A DNA stretch of 64,000 nt. Origin: DATLGB01 sp037724045 (lineage in GTDB: Bacteria; Actinomycetota; Thermoleophilia; Solirubrobacterales; Solirubrobacteraceae). Every line of letters begins with the position of its first letter. The stretch's first letter is position 1. The notes under the pieces were generated by a model. It was not told where the DNA came from, searched no databases, and was given only the letters and a program-made list of their open reading frames with translations. The translations under genes and the position numbers were made by a program. Positions 27,103-36,572 of this stretch are shown piece by piece. The DNA is taken from NCBI GenBank assembly GCA_037724045.1, contig JBBJOW010000008.1, positions 25,945 to 89,944 of the forward strand. The letters are read 5' to 3'.

Positions 27103-27309
27103 CTACTCGAACGTGTCGTGCTCGCGCCGGGGCGCGTAACCGTGCAGGTGGAGCATGAACCCCCAGGAGGCCCAGGCGATCAGCTTGACCAGGACGGGCG
27201 TGCCTGGTCGCCACTCCAAGCCCCAGGGCGCCTCTGGATAGTGATCGAGATCCTCGACGACCTCCCAGTCAAGCTCGCTGAGCGCGTCCGGATCGAAGCG
27301 ACGCGGCAT
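27103..27309 (-). CDS. Small hypothetical protein
   Basis: A 68-residue acidic and aromatic-rich protein (SELDWEVVEDLDHYPEAPWGLEWRPGT). Its ATG overlaps the stop of the preceding gene (TGATG), which supports it as a translated, coupled gene. No known domain; the charge and size would fit a small partner or antitoxin-like protein, but that is speculation. Confidence 0.5.
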   Translation of the reverse strand: MPRRFDPDALSELDWEVVEDLDHYPEAPWGLEWRPGTPVLVKLIAWASWGFMLHLHGYAPRREHDTFE

Positions 27310-27935
27310 CACGGTTGCTCCAGCCGGCCAGCGATCTGCGCGGCGGTGAAGCCGAAGTGCAGCAGAGCTCCCTCCCAGGTCTTCCAGCGGCGGCGGTACG
27401 GGGGCGGGCTGGGCAGGTGCAACGCGTCGTTGCCCTGGGCCTTGGCGAGCTGGAGCTCGCGCTCGCGCCACCACTCGAACTCGCTGACCATCGGCGCCCG
27501 CCCGCCGTAGTGCTCAGCGCAGGCGAGCAGAGTGTCGCGCAGCGTCCCGTCGGTGTAGCGCCAGACCTTGCCGACACGGCGCGAGCGGAAGCGAGCGTCG
27601 ATCCGCCGCGCGGTCGTCACCTCGGAGAGCTCCAAGCCCTCGCGCGCCAAACGCCACGTGCCAAAGTGGCGCACGACGCGGTTGAGCTCGGGCAGCTCCT
27701 CGCCGGCGGTGCGTAGCTCCTTGTACGCGGCGCGGTAGGCGCCCGGCGACGGGGTCTCCCCCACATGCTCCGCGACACGACGCAGCGCTCGCAGCATCAT
27801 CTCGGTCTCGCCCGCGTCACCAGCGACGCGCAGCTCGCGCGCCTCGTTAATCCGCAGCAGCGCCTCGTCCTGATCCCCAGCCGGCATCGTCAAAAACGCG
27901 GCGAGGAGGAGATCAGGGCCGGAAAAACTCGCCAT
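27309..27935 (-). CDS. Protein with homing-endonuclease-associated-type repeats
   Basis: About 208 residues from the ATG at 27935. It contains three spaced WxxAL/F-type units: TPSPGAYRAAYKELRTAGEELPELNRVVRHFGTWRLAREGLE, then LRDTLLACAEHYGGRAPMVSEFEWWRERE, then PPPYRRRWKTWEGALLHFGFTAAQIAGRL. These match the pattern of the short DNA-binding repeats that accompany HNH homing endonucleases; no nuclease motif is visible. Similar units occur in the protein at 21468. Probably a DNA-binding accessory of the element. Confidence 0.55.
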   Translation of the reverse strand: MASFSGPDLLLAAFLTMPAGDQDEALLRINEARELRVAGDAGETEMMLRALRRVAEHVGETPSPGAYRAAYKELRTAGEELPELNRVVRHFGTWRLAREGLELSEVTTARRIDARFRSRRVGKVWRYTDGTLRDTLLACAEHYGGRAPMVSEFEWWRERELQLAKAQGNDALHLPSPPPYRRRWKTWEGALLHFGFTAAQIAGRLEQP

Positions 27936-28008
27936 CGGCGGCGACCGTAGGTCAGGCGGGGCGACGGACCGCCGGCGCTCGCAAAGTCGCAACGACGCCC
28001 GCGACCGG

Positions 28009-29490
28009 CTACCGGCTCGTCTGCTCCGGCGATGGCAGGTACTTCAACCACAGCGCGACGTCCTGCGGGCGGTCACTCAACTCGCTTGCTTCAAGCGCCT
28101 CGCGCAGGACCGACTCCGCCTCAGATGAGCCGGCGCGAATCTCCTCCGCAGCGAACAAGATCAGCGCGGTCGCGGTGAAATGGCTACTGCGATCGTGCTC
28201 GATCGCCCGGCGGTAAAGCTTGCGGCCCACGTCAGGGTTGCCGGTGCGGTATTGCAGCAGCCCGGTGGTGGCCAGCCACGTCGCGCGGTCGTCCGGGTTG
28301 AGATCGGCGAACGCGAACGGGCTCAGAAGTGCCTTAGCCTCGTCGAGCTGATCCGGCGCGCCGAGGTTGATGAGGCAGAAGGCCAGGTTGTTGGAGAGCA
28401 GGAACTCGCCGGGGTTGGCTTGCCGGCCGGCGCGAGCGATATCGGCTCCGGAGGCGAAGTCGCGCCCGACGGAGGCCTGGTACGAGCCGAACTCCGCCGG
28501 CCCGCTGGAGAAAGGCTGATCATTGAGCCAGCCCCAGGACGAGGCGACCGCCTTAGCCCAGGCCCCTTGGTCCGCGTGGCGGCGCGCGAGCGCCTCCGAG
28601 GACACCCGGAGTTGCGCGCGCGGGATCACCAGGCCGGACAGGTGCGTCGAGGCCCACTGGCCGTGGGCGATCGTGTTCTCGTTGGGTTCCAATAGCGCCT
28701 GGGCCATCAGCCGCTTCGCACGCCGGGCGCTGCCGCCGTGGATCTCCAACGTGCTGAGCGCGCCGGCGAGCTCGCTCAGCGCCCTCGGCGAGAACGTCTG
28801 CCGCTCCAGGATTGCCAGCCCGGGTTTCACGAGCCGCGACTTGCGGTCAGCGATCCGCGACGTGGCGATCTCCGTCGCCATGAGCCACGGATCGTGCGGC
28901 GTCGCCTCGTTGCGCGCGACGATCGCGTGCGCCAGCTCAAACTCGCCGCTGTGGATCGCCAGCCTCGACGCGGCGCGCAGGATGAAACGGTGGTTGGGGT
29001 CGAGCTTGAGCGCCATCGTCATCGCCCGTTCCGCGGGGATCGGCTGGCCCTCGATCGTGTAGTGGCGCGCGAGCTCGACCCAGGCCAGCGAGTTGCGCGG
29101 CTCGTCAGCGAGCCGGCGTTTGAGCCCTCGCACCGCCTCGCGGTGTTGCCGCGCGGGCGGCGCCGTCGGCGGCGCCTCACCGCCGTTGAGCAGCCGCCGA
29201 GCGACCGCTTGCGCCAGCGGCGTCGCCTTGGGCGATGCGAGCACCTGCATCGCCGCCTCCTCCGCAGCCGGGCTGTGGGTGCCGACCACGAGCGCGGCGC
29301 CGACGAGGTCGGTAGCGAAGTGCAGGGTCGGCTGGTTGCGCCAGTCCGCCTCGCGCTCCTCGACCCCGCTTGAGTCGAGTTCGCGCGGCGCTTGGCGTAG
29401 CGACGCGAGCTCGCCCTGGCGCGAGGTCGCCGCGGGGTCGCGCCAGCGCGGGATCAGGTTTCGGGCAGTGTCAGCCCGAAACCCGCTCAC
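28009..29490 (-). CDS. TPR-type repeat protein coupled to a Ser/Thr kinase
   Basis: A 493-residue all-helical protein. TPR-like pairs are visible (NSLAWVELARHYTIEGQPIPAERAMTMALKLDPNHRFILRAASRLAIHSG; NPGEFLLSNNLAFCLINLGAPDQLDEAKALL; ATWLATTGLLQYRTGNPDVGRKLYRRAIEHD). The GTG at 29490 overlaps the kinase stop (GTGA) and was chosen for that reason. TPR proteins next to protein kinases often act as scaffold or substrate. The pair sits directly behind hsdR, on the same transcript direction. Confidence 0.68.
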   Translation of the reverse strand: MSGFRADTARNLIPRWRDPAATSRQGELASLRQAPRELDSSGVEEREADWRNQPTLHFATDLVGAALVVGTHSPAAEEAAMQVLASPKATPLAQAVARRLLNGGEAPPTAPPARQHREAVRGLKRRLADEPRNSLAWVELARHYTIEGQPIPAERAMTMALKLDPNHRFILRAASRLAIHSGEFELAHAIVARNEATPHDPWLMATEIATSRIADRKSRLVKPGLAILERQTFSPRALSELAGALSTLEIHGGSARRAKRLMAQALLEPNENTIAHGQWASTHLSGLVIPRAQLRVSSEALARRHADQGAWAKAVASSWGWLNDQPFSSGPAEFGSYQASVGRDFASGADIARAGRQANPGEFLLSNNLAFCLINLGAPDQLDEAKALLSPFAFADLNPDDRATWLATTGLLQYRTGNPDVGRKLYRRAIEHDRSSHFTATALILFAAEEIRAGSSEAESVLREALEASELSDRPQDVALWLKYLPSPEQTSR

Positions 29491-30584
29491 CGCTGCGGCC
29501 CGTCCGCCAGCAACGTGGCAGCGGAGCCGGCGCGCCGCGCGAGCAGGTCGAGCTTGGTCACGTAGCGGTCGAGCGCGTACGGGTTGCCGCCACCGGCGCG
29601 CGTTCGCGGGTGGCCGCGCCGCTCCGGGTCGGGGTCGCACAACTCGCGGAACATGATGACGAGATCGGCGGCGTGGTCGCCTTCGAGAGTCGCTTCCAAG
29701 TCAAGCGCGACTTGGTCGAGCGCATTGCGCAGGTACGGCGCGAGGTCGGCGTACGGATCGCTCCAGTTGCGCGGGAACTGGTCGATCAGCAGGTACTCGT
29801 GCAGCGCCGGCGTCGTCGCTGCGCCGGTGAACAGGAAGAGGATCAGGCTGCCGAGGTGGTAGAGGTCCGCGGCCTGCCGGCGCGTGGCCCAGTCCGCTGC
29901 GACCTGGCCGGCGATCAGCTCGGGCGGGGCGTGCGCGGGGTCCCCGGCGAAGGCGTAGTCACCCCGCGGTGAGACACCGCCCTGCTGATCGGCGCAGCCG
30001 AGGTCAGCGATCTTGCCCTCGGTGCCGTCGAAGATCAACGTGTTCGAGGGCTTCATGTCCTGGTGCGCGATCCGCTCGCGGTGAAGCTGCTGGAGCCCGA
30101 CCGCGACGTGATGCAACACCCGCAGCACCCAGACCGTGTCGAAGTCGGCGGCGGCATCCAGCGCCGCCCGCACGTCCCCGTCGGCGGCCTCGAAGATCAG
30201 GTACGGCGCCGGCCACTGCGCGCCCTCGACGACCGCTTGACCGGTCGCCAGCGCGCGCACGACGCGGTCCAATCTCTTGTCGCCACAGAGCGCGAGCATG
30301 TCGCGCTCGAAGACGAAGTCGTTGAGCATCGCCTGCAGCGCGACGACGCCGTCCTGGGACATGAAGGTGCGCGAGTAGTCGAGCGCCTTCATGAACGCCC
30401 GGCCGTGGTCAGGGTGGCTGACGATGTAGCCGACCGAGAAGTTGCCGCCGGTGGCGTTGTCCGCGGGGACAAACATCTCCTCGACGACCCAGCCGCCCTC
30501 CAGGGTCATCCCCTTCAACTCTCTCGCCGGGTTCACATACCGCACCCCCACAGGATAGGTAGCCGCCCGGCGCCACGTCCGCAT
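29487..30584 (-). CDS. Serine/threonine protein kinase-like protein
   Basis: A 365-residue cytoplasmic kinase domain with no membrane segment. The ATP-anchoring lysine is Lys66 in GRAFMKALD; the catalytic loop is HQDMKPSNTLIF (174-185, with Asp176, Lys178, Asn181) and the magnesium loop is DLG (194-196). Downstream DPAHAPPEL replaces APE, and DLYHLGSLILFLFTG matches subdomain IX. All key residues are present, so it should be active. GTG starts at 30551 or 30545 are alternatives to ATG 30584. Located between hsdR and the TPR gene, it may belong to a defence module. Confidence 0.78.
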   Translation of the reverse strand: MRTWRRAATYPVGVRYVNPARELKGMTLEGGWVVEEMFVPADNATGGNFSVGYIVSHPDHGRAFMKALDYSRTFMSQDGVVALQAMLNDFVFERDMLALCGDKRLDRVVRALATGQAVVEGAQWPAPYLIFEAADGDVRAALDAAADFDTVWVLRVLHHVAVGLQQLHRERIAHQDMKPSNTLIFDGTEGKIADLGCADQQGGVSPRGDYAFAGDPAHAPPELIAGQVAADWATRRQAADLYHLGSLILFLFTGAATTPALHEYLLIDQFPRNWSDPYADLAPYLRNALDQVALDLEATLEGDHAADLVIMFRELCDPDPERRGHPRTRAGGGNPYALDRYVTKLDLLARRAGSAATLLADGPQR

Positions 30585-30617
30585 TTTCGCCCCGCGTAGC
30601 GGCTTGTTTCCGGCTCG

Positions 30618-33600
30618 CTACCGCTCCGCGAAGAGCTGGTCACCGACATCGGGCCAGTAGCGGTAGAGCGACTTTGCCTGTTCGAGGACGAGGTTGGCGA
30701 AGTAGTTGATCTCGTCGCCGAGCCAGTCGCCGCCGGCGCCGCCGTTGTTCGCCGGTTCGAGCTTCGGTAGGTCGTCCTTGTGCCGGCGCAGCAGCCGCTT
30801 GATCTTGGTGCGGATCTTCGCCTCAGTGGCCTCGCGGTTGGTCCAGTCGACGGTGAGGTCGCGGCGGATGCTCTCGGCGAGCTCGTGGGCCAGCGCGGCC
30901 AGCGCCGGGTTGGCTTGGACGTGCTCGACGCCGCCGGCGAGCGCGTCGTAGAACGCAGCCTCCTCCTCGGACAGCCCAAGCTGCTCGGGCCGGTGGACGG
31001 CGTCGCGCAGCTTCTTGGCTATCTCGATGAGCCGCTCGACGACCTGGGCGCTGGTGAGCTGGCGCAGCTCGTAGCGACGCAGCACCCCCTCGATCTCCTC
31101 GCTGAACCGCTTGGCTTGAAGCCCGTTGACGCGGCGCTGGGCCGTGATCTGGTCGTCGATCAGCTTCTGCAGGAGCCGGCGCTGGATGTTCTCCTGCCCG
31201 GTCTTGCTGGCGAGCGAGTCGAGGAACTCATCGGAGAGCACCGAGATCTCCGGTCGGTCCTTGTCGGCGAGCCCGAAGACATCAACGACGTCGCCGGCGG
31301 CTAGCCCCTCGGACATGAACTGGCGGACCGCCTGCTCGGCCTCCTGGCTGGCCTGTGCCACCGGCGCGGTGATCTTGCGCACCTCAGCGGCGAGCCGGTT
31401 GAAGAAGCCGACCTCATCGCGAAGCTCGACCGCGGCCGGCTGGGTGCGCGCCAGCGCGTACCACTTCGTCAGCGCGAGCTGGTTGTCGAGGAAGGCCTGG
31501 GTTCGCTCCTCGTTCTCCAGCACGTAGTTGTAGGCGCCGAGGAAGAGCGCGGCCTTGTCGGTCACCAGGTGCAGCTCACCCTGGCGGTAGCCAGCGCCGT
31601 GCAGCGCGGCGCAGAGCACCTCGTACTTCTCCCACAGCCGGGCGACGGCCAGCGCGGCGGGTACGACGGGATCCTCGATCTCGTCCTGGTCGTAGCCCTG
31701 GAGCGAGGCGCGCAGGTCCTCGCCTATCCCGATGTAGTCGACGACGAGCCCGCCGGGCTTGTCCTTGAAGACGCGGTTGACCCGCGCGATCGCCTGCAGC
31801 AGCCCGTGGTCGCGCATCGGCTTGTCGATGTAGAGCGTGTGCAGCACCGGGGCGTCGAACCCGGTCAGCCACATGTCCTTGACGACAACGACCCGTAGCT
31901 CGTCGGCGGGGTCGCGGAAGCGCTTGGCCAGCTCGCGGAGCTGCGGCTTCGAGCGCCGGAAGACCGAGATCTCCGGGTCGTCGGTCGCTTGGGCGCTGAT
32001 GACGCAGTCGACCGCCCCCTCTCCGAGCCGCTCGCGCAGCAGCGCGGTCAGGGCGACCGCGACCCGGCGCGAGTAGGCAACAACCATCGCCTTGCCCGTG
32101 AGCGCGTCGCAGCGGGTGGTGTAGTGCTCCGCGAGGTCCTTCGCGAGCTTCTCCAACCGATCCGGGGCGCCGACAACCTTCTCCAGTTTGGCCCACGAGG
32201 TGACCAGCTTGCGCGCCGCGTCCTCCTCCTCGTCTTCGAGCACCTCCTCGACGTGCCGGAGCTCCTCCTCGTCCTCGACGTTGAGCAGGATCTGGCGCGA
32301 CTCGTAGTAGATCGGGACCGTCGCCTTGTCCTCCTGGGCCTGGCGCATCCGGTAGATCGACACGTACTTGCCGAAGACGAGCCGGCTGGAGCGGTCGGCC
32401 TTCTCGATCGGGGTGCCGGTGAAGCCGATCCGGACCGCGTTCGGCAGCGCGAGGGTGATGTTCTCGGCGAAGGTGTCGTACTGCGACCGATGCGCCTCGT
32501 CGGCCATGACGATGATGTTCTCGCGCTCCGATAGCACTGGCATCTCCTCCTCACCCTTCGGCGGTGCGAACTTCTGGATCGTCGTGAAGACGATCCCGCC
32601 GGCGGGCACGTCGAGGAGCTCGTAGAGGTTCTTGGAGTCGGTGGCGCTGCTCGGGGTGCGACGGATCTCATCCGCCTGCTCGCACTGCGGGGCGAGGTGC
32701 GTCGCGGTGAAGGTGTCGGCGAGCTGGTTGTCGAGATCGGTGCGGTCGGTGACAGCAACAACGGTCGGGTTGCGGAAGCGCTCGTCGCGGCGCAGCTTGT
32801 TGACGAAGAAGACCATCGTGTAGCTCTTGCCGGAGCCCTGCGTGTGCCAGACCAGACCGCCGCGGCGGTTGCCGCTCATCGCCTGCGCCGCAGACTCGAC
32901 GGCGGCGTTGACGGCGTGGACCTGGTGGTACTTGGCCATCACCTTGAACGTCTTCGCGCCGTCGGTCTCGAAAAGGACGAAGTCGCGGATCAGCTCCAGC
33001 AGCCGAGCCGGGGTGAACACCCCGTCGATCATCAGGTCGAGCTGGGGACGCGCGCGCTCCGCGTCGTCATCGCTCATCGTCTTCCACTCGGCGAAGTGCT
33101 CCGCCGGGGTCGAGATCGTGCCGACGACCGCCTGCATCAGATCGGTGACCCCGACGATCTCGACGAAGCGGTAGAGCGAGGGGATCGTCTGCAGGTAGTG
33201 GTTGACCTGGTTGACCGCCTCCTGCGCCGGCTTGTCGAGCCCCGGCGCCTTGGCCTCGATCTCCGCCAGCGGCAGCCCGTTGACGTAGAGGAGGATGTCC
33301 GGGCGGCGGTTGGGGCCAGCGATGCTCTCGATCGTGATCTGGTTGACGGCGACAAACTCGTTCTTACCGAGGTCGTCGAAGTCGATCAGCCGCGCGTGAG
33401 CGTGCCGCTCAACGTCGTCGCTGTCGCGGTAGGAGACGGGCACACCGGCCAACAGCAGCCGGTGGAACTCGCGGTGATCCTGGATCGGTGAGGGCGACCC
33501 TGGGCGCTTGACCTCGTCGAGTACCCGGTCAACCGCGGCCGCCGGCAGCGCCGGGTTGATCCGCTCAACCGCGCGGCGCAGATAGCCGGCTAGGACGACG

Positions 33601-33779
33601 TCGCCCCAGCGCTTTCGCTCGTCCGGGTTGAGGTCGGGCGCCAGCGTCGGACCGTGTACGTACGTCCAGCCAACGCCGGCGTGGTTGTCGTCACCACAGA
33701 GACGCTGTAGAGCCGGGAGCTCAACGAGCTGACCCTCAGGGCCGGGATCGACGACGAAGTCAACTCCCGTCGTTGTCAT
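30618..33779 (-). CDS. hsdR: Type I restriction enzyme, R subunit
   Basis: A 1053-residue motor and nuclease subunit that translocates and cuts unmodified DNA. The N-terminal nuclease has PD (160-161) and EIEAK (173-177) of the PD-(D/E)XK fold. The helicase has Walker A QGSGKS (314-319), DEAH (427-430), GFTGTPIEKADR and later GFDAPVLHTLYIDKPMRDHGLLQAIARVNR. The C-terminus (DAVHRPEQLGLSEEEAAFYDALAGG) is the usual HsdR coupling region. ATG 33779 lies 27 bases after hsdS. Intact and full length. Confidence 0.96.
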   Translation of the reverse strand: MTTTGVDFVVDPGPEGQLVELPALQRLCGDDNHAGVGWTYVHGPTLAPDLNPDERKRWGDVVLAGYLRRAVERINPALPAAAVDRVLDEVKRPGSPSPIQDHREFHRLLLAGVPVSYRDSDDVERHAHARLIDFDDLGKNEFVAVNQITIESIAGPNRRPDILLYVNGLPLAEIEAKAPGLDKPAQEAVNQVNHYLQTIPSLYRFVEIVGVTDLMQAVVGTISTPAEHFAEWKTMSDDDAERARPQLDLMIDGVFTPARLLELIRDFVLFETDGAKTFKVMAKYHQVHAVNAAVESAAQAMSGNRRGGLVWHTQGSGKSYTMVFFVNKLRRDERFRNPTVVAVTDRTDLDNQLADTFTATHLAPQCEQADEIRRTPSSATDSKNLYELLDVPAGGIVFTTIQKFAPPKGEEEMPVLSERENIIVMADEAHRSQYDTFAENITLALPNAVRIGFTGTPIEKADRSSRLVFGKYVSIYRMRQAQEDKATVPIYYESRQILLNVEDEEELRHVEEVLEDEEEDAARKLVTSWAKLEKVVGAPDRLEKLAKDLAEHYTTRCDALTGKAMVVAYSRRVAVALTALLRERLGEGAVDCVISAQATDDPEISVFRRSKPQLRELAKRFRDPADELRVVVVKDMWLTGFDAPVLHTLYIDKPMRDHGLLQAIARVNRVFKDKPGGLVVDYIGIGEDLRASLQGYDQDEIEDPVVPAALAVARLWEKYEVLCAALHGAGYRQGELHLVTDKAALFLGAYNYVLENEERTQAFLDNQLALTKWYALARTQPAAVELRDEVGFFNRLAAEVRKITAPVAQASQEAEQAVRQFMSEGLAAGDVVDVFGLADKDRPEISVLSDEFLDSLASKTGQENIQRRLLQKLIDDQITAQRRVNGLQAKRFSEEIEGVLRRYELRQLTSAQVVERLIEIAKKLRDAVHRPEQLGLSEEEAAFYDALAGGVEHVQANPALAALAHELAESIRRDLTVDWTNREATEAKIRTKIKRLLRRHKDDLPKLEPANNGGAGGDWLGDEINYFANLVLEQAKSLYRYWPDVGDQLFAER

Positions 33780-33806
33780 GGCACCGCCACGAGCTCGACG
33801 TCGGCG

Positions 33807-35000
33807 TTAAGACAGGACATCGATTGTGCCTCGCATGATCCCTGGAAGTAGCGCGTCGCGGAGTCGCGTCCAGCGCGCGGACTCAACGTGCAGCGCGAAA
33901 AGCTTCTCAATGAGGGGTCGCGCGAACGCCTCGAAATCGGCAACCTCTTTCTCCTCGGGGATACCGACTGGCAATCCTGCGATCTGATCGCGGTTGACGG
34001 CTCCGAAGATTGTGCCGGACTCCTCGCTCGACCACCGAGGTTCCAGGCTTCTGACCAGAAACTCGGTAAAGGCGGGGAAGGGTGAGCGGAGAGCCGCAAC
34101 ACCTCGGCCTATGCAGAGCTCTGAGTGAGCCACATTCACGGCGCCAACCGGCGCGCGAACCGTCATCAAGGTGTCGCCGGCGAAGGCCACCTTGGAGGGG
34201 TGGGTGGTATAGACGTCTGCGGCCGGGTACCGAACTCCGAACCCACCGTTGCCCTGCACGAGAAGGAGTCCGACCTCATGGTCCGGTGTGTAGGACGAAC
34301 CCGGCGGCGACTGTCCCATGCAGACATCCACTAGGTCACCTAGCACGCCTGCTTGGAGCGATCCCTCCGAGGTGTCCCCACCGTCTGGCGTGAGATCGCC
34401 GAAACGCCGGCTGAACTCCGTGAGCCCAACCTGCTCAAGCGTCACTGCGAGCCTGTCGTTGCTATCGATCTTTGAGTCAAGCGCGCCCAGGATCTCGACG
34501 ATTTCTTTCTGCTTCGCCACGTCCGGGGCTCTGAGTATCAACCCTTCCAGCATCCCCTTCGTCAGCGCGTTGCGGGTTGCTCCTGCCGACGCAAGCTGCA
34601 GCAGATAGTGCTGCGTCGAGGGTGAGACGAGCCAGTACATGAGGTAAGCAGGGATCAGAACCTCACGGCGAGCTCGAAGTATCGCGACGTGCTGGCTCAC
34701 GCGCGCCTCGCCGAGATTTCCAGGCGCCATGCAGCCGCGCGCAACGGAGTCCCCGGTGATGTTGAGCAGGACGTCTCCGGGGAGCGCTGCGGCGCCCGTC
34801 AGCTTATCCGCGTCGGCCTCGCTGATCCCGACGAGACCAGCACGCATGAACCGTCCGTTGTGGACATTCTGGCTACGGATGAGGACAGCTACACCGTTCT
34901 CGACGTAGGCGTTAGCCCCGCCGCGGGGGGTGGCGCCGCTTCCGATTTTGCTGCAGCTCCGGCCAAGCGTCAGTTCAATCCAGTCAGAGCTCAAAGCCAA
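33807..35000 (-). CDS. hsdS: Type I restriction-modification specificity subunit
   Basis: A 397-residue DNA-recognition subunit with two target-recognition domains and two central conserved helices. The first half is DWIELTLGRSCSKIGSGATPRGG to LRAPDVAKQKEIVEILGALDSKIDSNDRL; the second starts at AGVLGDLVDVCMGQSPPGSSY and ends with GIPEEKEVADFEAFARPLIEKLFALH. Recognition sequence cannot be read from this. It overlaps hsdM by 17 bases. Codon use is less GC-rich than hsdR, as is usual for exchanging specificity genes. Confidence 0.93.
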   Translation of the reverse strand: MALSSDWIELTLGRSCSKIGSGATPRGGANAYVENGVAVLIRSQNVHNGRFMRAGLVGISEADADKLTGAAALPGDVLLNITGDSVARGCMAPGNLGEARVSQHVAILRARREVLIPAYLMYWLVSPSTQHYLLQLASAGATRNALTKGMLEGLILRAPDVAKQKEIVEILGALDSKIDSNDRLAVTLEQVGLTEFSRRFGDLTPDGGDTSEGSLQAGVLGDLVDVCMGQSPPGSSYTPDHEVGLLLVQGNGGFGVRYPAADVYTTHPSKVAFAGDTLMTVRAPVGAVNVAHSELCIGRGVAALRSPFPAFTEFLVRSLEPRWSSEESGTIFGAVNRDQIAGLPVGIPEEKEVADFEAFARPLIEKLFALHVESARWTRLRDALLPGIMRGTIDVLS

Positions 35001-36561
35001 CCTTCAGTAGAGCCTGACGGACCACGACGGTTAGCCGCTCGTTCTCTGCGAGATCGTCGGCGAGCTGGTCTACGAGCGTCGCCATGGTTTCTTGTAGCGC
35101 GAGGTCATCATCTTCGCTCTCGCTCGCGCCAACGTACCGTGCCGGCGAGAGCCTGAAATCGCCCGCAGCTATCTCGTCCGAAGTCGCTGATTTGCAGAAC
35201 CCCGCGATGTCCTCGTACTCAGCGGTCTCAGTTCCTCGCCAAGCGTGGTAGGTACTGGCGAGGAAGGCGATCTCTTGCTCGGAGAACTCGATCTGCGTTC
35301 GGCTGATCTTGGTACCGAGGTGGCGGGCGTCAAGGAAGAGGGTTTCACCGCGATGGTCGCGTGAGCCGGATCCGCTCTTGTCGCGGTCGAGGAACCACAA
35401 ACACACCGGGATGCCCGTCGTGTAGAAGAGCTGCGCGGGCATCGCGACGATGCAATCGACTACATCGTCGAGGATCAACTGGCGACGGATCTCGGCTTCG
35501 CCGCCCCTCGCGCTCGTGAGCGACCCGTTAGCCATAACGAACCCCGCCCTCCCCTGGGGGGCCAAGTGATGGAGGAAGTGCTGGATCCAGGCGTAGTTGG
35601 CGTTGTTTGCCGGGGGCGTGCCGTACTTCCACCGCGCGTCGTCAAGCACCGCCGGCGTTGACCACTCCTTCTGGTTGAAGGGCGGGTTGGCCATGACGAA
35701 GTCGGCCTTCAATGAGGGGAACGCATCGTCGAGCAGCGAGCCGGACTCCGTGTAGCGCACCTCACCGGAGAGCCCGTGGATGGCGAGGTTCATCAGTCCG
35801 ATGCGCCAGGTCGCCTGGTTGCGCTCCTGGCCGTAGATCGAGATCTTGTCCGGGTTGCCGCCGTGGGCCTCGATGAAGTTGCCTGACTGCACGAAGAGCC
35901 CGCAGGAGCCGCAGGCGGGGTCAAGCACGCGGCCCTCGAAGGGCTGGAGCATCTCGACGAGCAGCCGCGCGACCGGGCCGGGGGTGAAGAACTCGCCGCC
36001 GCGGTGACCCTCGGAGCGGGCGAACTCCTTGATGAAGTACTCGTAGGTGCGACCGAGGACATCGCGCGCCTCGTTGGCGCCGGCGCCGAAGCCGATCTTG
36101 GCGATCGTCTGCAGCAGCGAGCCCATTAGCTCGGCGGAGAGCGGCGCGCGCGAGTAGACCTGCGGCAGGACATTGCGCAGCCGCGGGTTCGCGTTCTCGA
36201 TCTCCGCAAGCGCTTCGTCGATGCGGCGGGCGATGTCGGGTTGCTGCGCCGCCGCCAGCAGCGCTTCCCAGCGCGCCTGCGCCGGCACCCAGAAGACGTT
36301 GGCCGCGGCGTACTCATCGCGGTCTTCGAGGACCGCCTCGTGGTCGGCAGGATCGGCGAGGTAGTACTCGCTCTGTGTGTCAGCGAGCGCGGCTTCGAGC
36401 TCCTCACGCCGGAGCTGGAACGAGTCGGAGATGTACTTCAAGAAGATCAGCCCGAGGACGATGTGCTTGTACTCCGCTGACTCGACGCTGCCGCGGAGCT
36501 TGTTCGCCGCCTCGAAGAGCGCCGCGTGGTTGGGGTTCTCGCCTCCGCCGTTCTCCGCCAT
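34984..36561 (-). CDS. hsdM: Type I restriction-modification DNA methyltransferase subunit
   Basis: A 525-residue N6-adenine methyltransferase. The N-terminal helical domain (EAANKLRGSVESAEYKHIVLGLIFLKYISDSF) precedes GEFFTPGPVARLLVEML, the SAM motif DPACGSCG (214-221) and the catalytic NPPF (292-295). The C-terminus ends with EIAAGDFRLSPARYVG. It is the first gene of hsdM-hsdS-hsdR. In the common motif DPxCGSGG the final positions vary; here SCG is present. Confidence 0.96.
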   Translation of the reverse strand: MAENGGGENPNHAALFEAANKLRGSVESAEYKHIVLGLIFLKYISDSFQLRREELEAALADTQSEYYLADPADHEAVLEDRDEYAAANVFWVPAQARWEALLAAAQQPDIARRIDEALAEIENANPRLRNVLPQVYSRAPLSAELMGSLLQTIAKIGFGAGANEARDVLGRTYEYFIKEFARSEGHRGGEFFTPGPVARLLVEMLQPFEGRVLDPACGSCGLFVQSGNFIEAHGGNPDKISIYGQERNQATWRIGLMNLAIHGLSGEVRYTESGSLLDDAFPSLKADFVMANPPFNQKEWSTPAVLDDARWKYGTPPANNANYAWIQHFLHHLAPQGRAGFVMANGSLTSARGGEAEIRRQLILDDVVDCIVAMPAQLFYTTGIPVCLWFLDRDKSGSGSRDHRGETLFLDARHLGTKISRTQIEFSEQEIAFLASTYHAWRGTETAEYEDIAGFCKSATSDEIAAGDFRLSPARYVGASESEDDDLALQETMATLVDQLADDLAENERLTVVVRQALLKVGFEL

Positions 36562-36572
36562 AGCGACGAAAC

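Noticed and set aside
29487..36561. BREX or Pgl-type system
   Set aside because: A kinase and a methyltransferase are present, but no PglZ, BrxC/PglY or BrxL homologue; the hsdM-hsdS-hsdR set is a standard type I RM.
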